9,273 nucleotides of DNA, taken from JAUWQU01 sp964605095. GTDB taxonomy: Bacteria; Planctomycetota; Phycisphaerae; SM23-33. The stretch lies in assembly GCA_964605095.1 (NCBI GenBank), contig CAZSBS010000191.1, forward strand, positions 1 to 9,273, given 5' to 3'. A program made the position numbers and the translations under genes. Positions within the stretch are counted from its first letter, which is position 1. Each line of letters begins with the position of its first letter. Positions 1 through 5,326 of the stretch are shown piece by piece. A model generated the notes under the pieces. The model was not told the origin of the DNA and ran no database searches. It saw only the letters and a program-made list of their open reading frames with translations.

Positions 1-258
1 GGCGGTGAAGGTGGTGGTCAGGCTGCCGGTCTGAAGCGCCCCATGCACGGCCGCGGCGGCCCCGCCCTCGGACTGCATCTCAGCCACCAGCGGCACGGTG
101 CCCCAGAGGTTCTTCCTGCCGGCGGCGCTGAAGGCGTCGGCGTGCTCGCCCATCGCGCTGGACGGCGTGATCGGGTAGATCGCGATTACCTCGTTTACCT
201 TGTGCGCCACGTGAGCAACCGCCTGGTTGCCGTCCATCATTACCATTCGTCGTGACAT
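1..258 (-). CDS. nifJ: Pyruvate:ferredoxin (flavodoxin) oxidoreductase, N-terminal 86 residues (partial)
   Basis: The gene starts at 258 and runs off the left edge, so only the N-terminus is visible. PFOR oxidatively decarboxylates pyruvate to acetyl-CoA, CO2 and reduced ferredoxin or flavodoxin in the cytoplasm of anaerobes, using thiamine diphosphate and Fe-S clusters. The translated complement shows the signature start of the family: MDGNQAVAHVAHKVNEV, then AIYPITPSSAMGEHAD, NLWGTVP, EMQSEGGAA, AVHGALQTGSLTTTFTA. The Thr of YPITPSS lies in the pyruvate-binding segment in known PFORs. The ATG at 258 is chosen because AAGGA sits about 9 bases upstream on the minus strand; an inner ATG (246) would also be in frame but lacks as good a site. 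Whether it is the long single-chain NifJ form cannot be seen, but domain I (the alpha-subunit part) coming first fits that form. It is divergent from the gene at 624. Confidence 0.94.
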   Translation of the reverse strand, partial: MSRRMVMMDGNQAVAHVAHKVNEVIAIYPITPSSAMGEHADAFSAAGRKNLWGTVPLVAEMQSEGGAAAAVHGALQTGSLTTTFTA

Positions 259-374
259 CGTTCTTGTTCCTTCAAAATCTCGGGTTGCCTTGGTCGTTGC
301 TACGATTTCGACGGATTGCCCGTTCAGCAAGCCGCCGCCAACCGCGACGAAGGGGTATATCTTCGGCGCGAAAT

Positions 375-403
375 CCGGGATTGGCTATTATGCACAATTC
401 CGG
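375..403. promoter_or_regulatory. Inverted repeat overlapping the PFOR promoter (possible operator)
   Basis: The arms CCGGGATTG (375-383) and CAATTCCGG (395-403) are 9-base inverted repeats with one mismatch (G opposite T), separated by 11 bases. The 29-bp element covers the -10 box and likely start point of the candidate PFOR promoter, the usual place for a repressor operator. Its size fits a dimeric DNA-binding protein. No regulator gene is visible nearby and the sequence does not match an operator I can name. Confidence 0.4.
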
Positions 404-415
404 GCGGTCTGCAAA
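387..415 (-). promoter_or_regulatory. Candidate sigma70-like promoter of the PFOR gene
   Basis: On the minus strand a -35-like TTTGCA (415-410) and a -10-like CATAAT (392-387) are separated by exactly 17 bases. CATAAT matches the TATAAT consensus at 5 of 6 positions and TTTGCA matches TTGACA at 4 of 6. Transcription would begin near 380 and leave a leader of about 120 bases before the PFOR start at 258. This is pattern matching only; planctomycete promoters are poorly defined. Confidence 0.45.
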
Positions 416-623
416 GCCTTTTGCGGATGGTTTTGCGAGAGAAGACTTGAGGGTGGTCTTGCCCGATAGTCGCGGCACGACTGCCCTGGCGGGCGACAAG
501 CCGCGAAAAGCGAGAAAGCTCTTGCAAGGCCGGGCCATACGCGGAGAATGAGGTTGGCTGCCGCTAGCGGGTGTCGCTGGCGGCGGGCCATGGCGGCGAT
601 TCCAGCGGACAGGGAGCGATGCG

Positions 624-2213
624 ATGGATGCGAATGCGAATCATGCTTGCGAGGATGGCGGTCATCACCACGGTTGCTGCGGTTGCGACGGGCACGGCTC
701 GGCCGGGCCGGATGCGATACGCCGGCGGGACTTCCTCAAGGCCAGCGGGGTGGCCCTGGGGGCTCTGGCCATGACAGGCCTGACGTACGAGGCCCTGGCG
801 GCAGAGACGCCGACAACCCAGCCTGCGGCCGCTCCCGCCCGCAAGCCGCTGGTGGTCAAGCCGATACTTACCTACGAAACCCCCAGGCGCCGCCCGCAGA
901 CGAGCTGGCGCAGTTGGGGCGGTATCGAGACGAAGGAGCATGCCGACGGCGAGGTCCAGCGTATTACCGGCGAACTCAAGAAGCTCTCCGCCGAGGCGGA
1001 CTTCCCCGTCACGGTCCTGGATGTCTCGGCCGTGCGCAACACCGCCGAGGCCGAAAAGGCCCTGGCCGACGCCCCGCAGGCCGATGCGGTGATTATCTAC
1101 GCGGCGGGGGGAGGTTCGGATATCTTTAACGCGGCCGTCAAGTCCGGCAAGAACGTGGTCTTCTTCATTCGCCACCGTTCCGGGCCGGTATACCTGTGGT
1201 ACGAGATCATCTCCCCGCGCTACCTGCGGCAGCACACAGACAAGGCGGCGGTGCCTGGCATCGACAACCGTGACGTGGTCGTCGACTCGATGGAGGAGCT
1301 TACCTGGCGGCTGCGAGGGCTCTGCGGACTCAAGAACGCGCTGGGCACGCGCATCGTCGCCATTGGCGGCGCGAGCGGTTGGGGGCCAAATGGCGGGCAG
1401 GCGCCGGAGCATTCGAAGGAGAAGTGGAAGCTGGACATCCGCACGGTTGGCTACCCGGATCTGAAAGAGCTTATCAAGTCCGCCATGGCGGACGAGAAGG
1501 CCGTCAGCGACGCCAGGCGCCGCACGGCGGCCTACCTGGACGACAAGTCCGTCGAACTCAAGACTGAGAAGCCGTTCGTGGAAAACGCCTTCCTGTTAGA
1601 GGACGTGTTCCGCAAGATCATGGCCCGGGCCGAGGCAGGGGCGATAACCGTCAATTCCTGCATGGGCACCATCATGCCCATGAGCAAGACCACGGCCTGC
1701 CTGACGCTCTCGCTGCTCAACGACGCCGGGTTCATGGCCTTCTGCGAGTCAGACTTCGTGCTGATCCCGTCCGGCCTGCTGCTGGCGAACATATCGGGCA
1801 AGCCCCATTTCATGAACGACCCCACATACCCGCACGACGGCATTATCACGCTTGCCCATTGCACGGCCCCTCGGCGGATGGACGGCAAGCACCTCGAGCC
1901 GGTCAAGCTCCTGACGCACTTCGAGTCGGACTACGGCGTCGCGCCCAAGGTCGAGATGCGAAAGGGCCAGAAGGTAACGATGGTCATACCGGACTTCGCC
2001 TTCGAGAAGTGGATCGGCCTGAGCGGCGAGATCGTCGATTCGCCGTTCCTGCCGATCTGCCGCTCTCAGATCGACGTGGCCTACAAAGTGCCGGACGCCG
2101 CCGTCGCCGACGCCATGCCGGGCTTCCACTGGGAAATGGTCTACGGCGAATATCTCCGCGAGGCCGGCTACGCCCTGCGCAAGACCGGCATCGGCTGGGA
2201 GGTGCTTGGCTGA
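624..2213 (+). CDS. Tat-exported protein with L-fucose/arabinose isomerase-like C-terminal half (529 aa)
   Basis: The start at 624 has AGGGA 8 bases upstream. Residues 33-39 (RRRDFLK) followed by a hydrophobic stretch and ALAA near 57-60 form a twin-arginine signal peptide, so the folded protein should be exported. Before it lies an unusual 32-residue leader containing HACEDGGHHHGCCGCDGH, rich in possible metal ligands. The mature part starts with a Rossmann-like region (AVIIYAAGGGSD). The C-terminal half has blocks resembling the L-fucose/L-arabinose isomerase superfamily: CESDF (374-378), GKPHFMNDPTYPHDG (ending 406), AHCTAPRRMDG (from about 411), SQID and GFHW (H502). In that superfamily a Glu, an Asp and a His bind Mn2+; E375, D399 or D405 and H502 are my guesses. 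Exported sugar isomerases are not usual, so the activity may differ. It stands alone, divergent from PFOR. The CDS is sure; family placement is moderate and substrate unknown. Confidence 0.82.
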   Translation: MDANANHACEDGGHHHGCCGCDGHGSAGPDAIRRRDFLKASGVALGALAMTGLTYEALAAETPTTQPAAAPARKPLVVKPILTYETPRRRPQTSWRSWGGIETKEHADGEVQRITGELKKLSAEADFPVTVLDVSAVRNTAEAEKALADAPQADAVIIYAAGGGSDIFNAAVKSGKNVVFFIRHRSGPVYLWYEIISPRYLRQHTDKAAVPGIDNRDVVVDSMEELTWRLRGLCGLKNALGTRIVAIGGASGWGPNGGQAPEHSKEKWKLDIRTVGYPDLKELIKSAMADEKAVSDARRRTAAYLDDKSVELKTEKPFVENAFLLEDVFRKIMARAEAGAITVNSCMGTIMPMSKTTACLTLSLLNDAGFMAFCESDFVLIPSGLLLANISGKPHFMNDPTYPHDGIITLAHCTAPRRMDGKHLEPVKLLTHFESDYGVAPKVEMRKGQKVTMVIPDFAFEKWIGLSGEIVDSPFLPICRSQIDVAYKVPDAAVADAMPGFHWEMVYGEYLREAGYALRKTGIGWEVLG

Positions 2214-2259
2214 TCGGGCCAACGAGAACATTGTCATGACCGACGCAGGCCATTGGGGA

Positions 2260-2280
2260 CAGATACCCAAATTGGGTCTG
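2260..2280. repeat. Inverted repeat upstream of transposase remnant (REP-like end)
   Basis: CAGATACCCAA (2260-2270) is followed after one A by TTGGGTCTG (2272-2280). The reverse complement of the right arm is CAGACCCAA, so the arms match apart from two extra bases (TA) in the left. It is preceded by TTGGGGA. Palindromes of this kind sit beside REP-associated tyrosine transposase genes in many bacteria and are their likely substrate. The position 47 bases after the stop of the preceding gene and directly before the transposase remnant supports that reading. It could also serve as a weak transcription end for the gene before it, though no T-run follows. Confidence 0.5.
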
Positions 2281-2281
2281 C

Positions 2282-2551
2282 ATGGGCACTGCCGGATTTC
2301 AGTACCAGGACATCCTGATCAGGCACGCCTCCAGGCATGGCGTGCAGATATGGGCCTACTGCCTGATGACCAATCAGGCGGCTTCGCCAAGGCCACGCCG
2401 TCCCGGGCGTGCATTTCGTGGCCATGCCTACGGGCGGGGAATCCCTCGGCTGGGGCTTCCGCGGCACGCAGAGCACCTTGAGAGGCTGCTCGGCAGGACC
2501 CTTCACCCGGCCAAGCGCGGCCCCAAGCCCAGACAATCTGGGAATGGCTGA
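2282..2551 (+). pseudogene. Decayed REP-associated (IS200-like, HUH/Y1) transposase remnant
   Basis: An open frame of 89 codons carries pieces of a RAYT-type transposase. YQDILIRHASRHGVQIWAYC and LMTN are the segment just before the HUH motif in this family, and the tail HLERLLGRTLHPAKRGPKPR is the family's basic C-terminal end. In between the gene is wrecked. A 31-base insertion (2377-2407) separates LMTN from the continuation VHFVAMP, which is in another frame (2410-2430). That frame runs straight into TGGESLG, like the TGRPLG block near the C-terminus, so the central part with the catalytic Tyr has been deleted. A further frameshift between about 2457 and 2470 returns to the first frame. 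The normal N-terminus is missing too. A family member is usually around 200-300 residues. No activity is expected; related full copies may exist elsewhere in the genome. Confidence 0.8.
2377..2407. other. 31-bp insertion splitting the HUH motif of the transposase remnant
   Basis: Joining AATCA (2372-2376) directly to CGTGCATTTC (2408-2417) restores codons for N-H-V-H-F-V-A-M-P, the canonical HUH block. The 31 bases between are therefore an insertion, with unambiguous ends and no target duplication. The insertion starts with a small palindrome, GGCG-GCTT-CGCC (2377-2388). Its first three bases also complete a 7-bp stem with the host sequence: GCCTGAT (2361-2367) pairs with ATCAGGC (2373-2379). 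That suggests template switching at a hairpin as one origin, but a small element is also possible. Confidence 0.65.
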
Positions 2552-2565
2552 CATGCGAACGCATG
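2552..2565. repeat. Short palindrome after the transposase remnant
   Basis: CATGCG-AA-CGCATG is a perfect 6-bp inverted repeat with a two-base centre, beginning right after the TGA stop of the remnant (2549-2551). It may be part of the 3' end of the old element. No T-tract follows, so it is not an intrinsic terminator. Confidence 0.4.
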
Positions 2566-2614
2566 CCCCCATATTGCATGCCAGCCGGCTTAAGCTTCGC
2601 TTCACCCGGAGTCT

Positions 2615-2640
2615 GTAGCCTGTCCTCAAGGAAAGGCTAC
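2615..2640 (+). promoter_or_regulatory. Hairpin containing the ribosome-binding site of the GT39 gene
   Basis: GTAGCCT (2615-2621) and AGGCTAC (2634-2640) form a 7-bp stem whose loop and 3' arm contain the Shine-Dalgarno-like AAGGAAAGG (2628-2636), 9 bases before the ATG at 2646. Inside the loop TCCT and AGGA could pair too. Folding of the mRNA would hide the ribosome-binding site, so translation could be controlled here. This is inferred from sequence alone. Confidence 0.4.
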
Positions 2641-2645
2641 GTCGG

Positions 2646-4388
2646 ATGGAAGCATTGTCGCCCAATAACAAGTCGGCAGACTCCTTGGCCGGACAGGCGG
2701 CTCCCCAAGTCGTGCCATGGCACGTTCTGGTGCTGACGGCCACGTGCCTGCTGCTGTTCCTGCTGGGCACGAACAGCCTGTCGCTGGCCGACCCCGAGGA
2801 GGCGCGGTGCGGGCTGATCGTTCGGGACATGCTTGAGCATGGGCACTGGCTCATGCCTCACCTCGAAGGCAAGCCGTACTTCGACAAGCCGGCGCCGTTC
2901 TTCTGGCTGGCTGCCGCGGGGGTGAGTCTGACGGGCAGCCGCGAACTTGGCGGCAGGCTGATACCCGCCCTGGCAGGCCTGCTGGCTGTCCTAGTGACCT
3001 TTGCCTTCGCTCGTCGAGTGTTCCGCAGCAGCGCGGCCGGGCTGCTGGCCGGGCTTGTCCTGGCCACCAGCGGCGAGTTCTTCTTCATGGCACGCTGGTA
3101 CAGGATGGACATGCCCTTCATCGCCGCCATGTGGGCCGCGGTCTGGTGGTTCTGGCGGTCCGAGGATCGCCGGCTGCGAGGCGAGCATTACAGCAAGGCA
3201 AAGGCCTGGCTTGGGTTTTACCTGTTCGCCGGGGTTGCCACGTTGTTCAAGGGGCCTGCCGGCCTTGGCTTGCCGTGCCTTGCCCTGCTAAGCTATTTTC
3301 TGCTGAGCCGCCAGTATCGGCGTATCGCGGAGTTGCTCTCGCTACCGGGAATCGCGGCGTATTTCCTGGTGGCGGCGCCGTGGTATGTCGCCGTAAGCCT
3401 GACTGAACCGGGCTATGCCAGCGAGTTCTTCCTGCGCCAGAACATCGCGCGGTTCACCGGCGCGGCGGACATGGGGCATAAGTGGCCCGGCATACTCTAT
3501 GTGCCCATCATCATTGCGGGCATGCTTCCCTGGTCGATCTTTCTTCCGGCCATCGCCGTGCGATACTTCCCTCGCCGGTGGAAATCGCGGAATGACAGCC
3601 CGGCCTTGTCGTTTCTTTGGCTCTGCGCCCTGGTTTGGCTGGTGTTCTTCGCGTTTAGCGGCACGAAGCTGGCCAGCTACGTCCTACCGGTTTTCCCGCC
3701 GCTGGCGGTTCTGGTTGGCGGCCTGGTGGCCTCGTGGATCGCATCGAGCCAGACTGACACGTTAATGAAACTCGCCGCTCGCACCATGCTCGTCACGGTG
3801 GCGCTTCTGCCGGCCGTGCCGTTGACAATGGAACTCTGGCTCCATGCGGCGGATGCGTGGCTTGTGGTTCCTTTCGGCATAGCCGCGACAGGTTTCGTCG
3901 CCATGCTGTTTGCCCTCAAGAGACGCCGCAGAGGGCAGTTTGCGGGGCTTGGGGCGGGCGTGGTGGCGAGTATGTTTGTCTATTTGATCCTTCACACTGC
4001 CCCGGCCGGCTACAGGCAAATGAGCACGAGGGACCTTGTCCGGGGGGTTGATGCGTCCGCGCTGCGAGCGGGCCGGTTCGGCTTTTGCCCCAACAGCAAG
4101 TCTTCGTTCCTTCTCTACGCGGGTATGGAGGATGCCCCAATCTTCCATGTCGCCGGGGATGGGAATTCGGACAGCCTTGTGGAATGGCTGCGGTCGTGCA
4201 GGCCGGTGTGGTGCCTGGTCAGCGGGCAAAAACACTTGTCTCAACTGCGCCAGGCATGCCCAGGCGGGTTTCGCATTGTCGCGGCCGAAGGCTCTTGCTG
4301 GCTGATCACCAACGATAACGTGGCAAGTGCCGCCGCCACCTCCACCGGCGCCGCTACTTCCGCCTCCGCAAGGAAAGGCGTCCGGTGA
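2646..4388 (+). CDS. ArnT/PMT-like membrane glycosyltransferase, GT39 family (580 aa)
   Basis: This is a polytopic membrane protein of the ArnT/dolichyl-phosphate-mannose mannosyltransferase-like family. These enzymes move a sugar from a polyprenyl-phosphate carrier to a lipid, protein or glycan on the outer face of the inner membrane. After a first membrane segment (about 24-42) comes the family signature DPEEAR (49-54), then HWLMPHLEGKPYFDKPAPFFW, with the first Asp the presumed catalytic acidic residue. A second conserved acidic site follows in ARWYRMDMP (D155). About 12 hydrophobic segments extend to near residue 450. The last 120 or so residues are soluble and presumably periplasmic, ending in an Ala/Ser/Thr-rich tail. 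Length is normal for the family. The ATG at 2646 has AAGGAAAGG upstream. It overlaps the next gene by four bases, implying a two-gene operon. The sugar and acceptor cannot be told from sequence. Confidence 0.9.
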   Translation: MEALSPNNKSADSLAGQAAPQVVPWHVLVLTATCLLLFLLGTNSLSLADPEEARCGLIVRDMLEHGHWLMPHLEGKPYFDKPAPFFWLAAAGVSLTGSRELGGRLIPALAGLLAVLVTFAFARRVFRSSAAGLLAGLVLATSGEFFFMARWYRMDMPFIAAMWAAVWWFWRSEDRRLRGEHYSKAKAWLGFYLFAGVATLFKGPAGLGLPCLALLSYFLLSRQYRRIAELLSLPGIAAYFLVAAPWYVAVSLTEPGYASEFFLRQNIARFTGAADMGHKWPGILYVPIIIAGMLPWSIFLPAIAVRYFPRRWKSRNDSPALSFLWLCALVWLVFFAFSGTKLASYVLPVFPPLAVLVGGLVASWIASSQTDTLMKLAARTMLVTVALLPAVPLTMELWLHAADAWLVVPFGIAATGFVAMLFALKRRRRGQFAGLGAGVVASMFVYLILHTAPAGYRQMSTRDLVRGVDASALRAGRFGFCPNSKSSFLLYAGMEDAPIFHVAGDGNSDSLVEWLRSCRPVWCLVSGQKHLSQLRQACPGGFRIVAAEGSCWLITNDNVASAAATSTGAATSASARKGVR

Positions 4389-5002
4389 CCGAAAACACTC
4401 GACCATACCGAAAATACCGGGTCCGATTCCTTCGGTTGGCAATGGCGCCGGTTGTGCTGATTCCTTTGGTGACCGACACCACGATTCTTCAGCACCCCTT
4501 GCTGGACCTCACGGTGGAATCAGTGGGTTATGTGCTGCTGATGGTCGGCGTGGGGCTGCGATTGTGGTCCACCCTCTACATCGGAGCGAGAAAATCCCGT
4601 GAACTGATCCGGCAGGGCCCATACTCAATATGCCGAAACCCTCTCTATCTGGGCACCTGCGCAATCATCACAGGCGTGGCACTGCTCTTCAGCAATCCAA
4701 TAATGCTACTGGCTATCCTGATACTGTTTGTGCCGGCGACACTTCTGACCATAACAATGGAGGAGCGCCATCTGGAGGAACTTTTCGGAGAAGAATACCG
4801 CTGCTACCGGCGGCAGGCGCCTCGGCTTTGGCCGTCGTTTCGACACTACGTCGGCCTCGACAAACTGGAAGTCTCCACCCGCGTAATTGCAAGGGCGGCA
4901 ATTGAGACGTCGGGCGTTCTGCTTGTCCCCCTCGCGGAAGACGTAATTCAGGTCTTGCATTCACATAACTGGTTGCCTGCGCTCTGGACGCTAAGATTCT
5001 AG
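4385..5002 (+). CDS. ICMT/phospholipid-methyltransferase-family integral membrane protein (205 aa)
   Basis: The GTG start at 4385 overlaps the TGA of the GT39 gene (GTGA, 4385-4388), with AAGGAAAGG six bases upstream, so translation is probably coupled. The protein has several membrane segments and the hallmark of the isoprenylcysteine carboxyl methyltransferase-like family: RQGPYSICRNPLYLG followed by a membrane helix and then EERHLEELFGEEYRCYRR, the SAM-binding region. Bacterial members methylate lipids, isoprenoid-derived or other small substrates; most have no proven substrate. About 45 residues after the core, ending in VIQVLHSHNW, are an extra tail. Base composition differs from the neighbours: row 4681-4740 has 29 of 60 G+C, against 40 of 60 in row 5461-5520, so this gene may have been acquired separately. 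Function with the GT39 partner, such as methylating a lipid carrier or sugar, is a guess. Confidence 0.85.
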   Translation: MTENTRPYRKYRVRFLRLAMAPVVLIPLVTDTTILQHPLLDLTVESVGYVLLMVGVGLRLWSTLYIGARKSRELIRQGPYSICRNPLYLGTCAIITGVALLFSNPIMLLAILILFVPATLLTITMEERHLEELFGEEYRCYRRQAPRLWPSFRHYVGLDKLEVSTRVIARAAIETSGVLLVPLAEDVIQVLHSHNWLPALWTLRF

Positions 5003-5326
5003 AGCTACGCCGCCGCGCCTTTCACAAAGCCGCGCCGAATAGTCTTGTGCCCGCTCCATGACATCCGCCGTGCTCCCTTGTCGGAAGAAAGTCGCAGGTC
5101 TCGGCTCATAGAGTTCAGGGCTGCTTCGCGGGCGCCCGCGGCCTGTTCGCTTCAGCGAGCAGGTGGGCCAGCCTTGAGTTCCACCCGTACCTGCGAATAA
5201 AACCCAGCCCGGCGTCGAGCGTTTCACTTCAGGTTGAAAAACCCGCCCCAGGAGGCGTTGGTGGGGGTTAGACTATGTGGCAGTTTGGGTGTGGCACTGA
5301 GATTGAAGCCCGTTAGGAGTAGCCCG
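5003..5326. other. Intergenic region with palindromes, upstream of the propeller gene
   Basis: This 324-bp stretch holds no gene I can support. A leftward open frame (5227-4991, 78 codons) has no recognisable domain and crosses the palindromes. The region contains two back-to-back palindromes (5127-5163). A possible promoter follows: TTGAGT (5174-5179), 16 bases, AATAAA (5196-5201). It ends in the strong ribosome-binding site TAGGAG (5314-5319). A small imperfect stem TTTCA/TGAAA sits near 5222-5239. Confidence 0.55.
5127..5163. repeat. Two adjacent palindromes (REP-like)
   Basis: CGCGGGCGCCCGCG (5127-5140) is a perfect 14-bp palindrome. It is followed at 5142-5163 by CCTGTTCGCT-TC-AGCGAGCAGG, a 10-bp stem with one G:T pair and a two-base loop. 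No T-run follows on either strand, so a classical terminator is unlikely; a repeat of the REP type or a transcript-stabilising hairpin downstream of the ICMT gene is possible. Confidence 0.5.

Larger units (their letters stand above)
259..623. other. Divergent intergenic region between PFOR and the Tat-exported protein
   Basis: This 365-bp stretch has no convincing gene: its short open frames lack recognisable proteins and overlap one another on both strands. It holds the PFOR promoter candidate and the inverted repeat. It also has a direct repeat TTTTGCG at 419-425 and 431-437 (12-bp period), and the ribosome-binding site AGGGA (611-615) for the gene at 624. I could not pick a convincing promoter for the rightward gene; TATTAT at 386-391 is a possible -10 with only a weak -35 partner. 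Confidence 0.6.

Noticed and set aside
564..1412. Long 282-codon open frame opposite the Tat-exported protein
   Set aside because: It lies antisense to a gene with a clear signal peptide and family motifs; long shadow frames are expected at this G+C.
4991..5227. Leftward 78-codon open frame after the ICMT-like gene
   Set aside because: No recognisable domain, no clear ribosome-binding site, and it runs through both palindromes; more likely chance in GC-rich DNA.
5234..5326. Upstream in-frame ATG of the propeller gene at 5234
   Set aside because: It would place 31 unrelated residues before a clear signal peptide; TAGGAG seven bases ahead of 5327 marks the real start.
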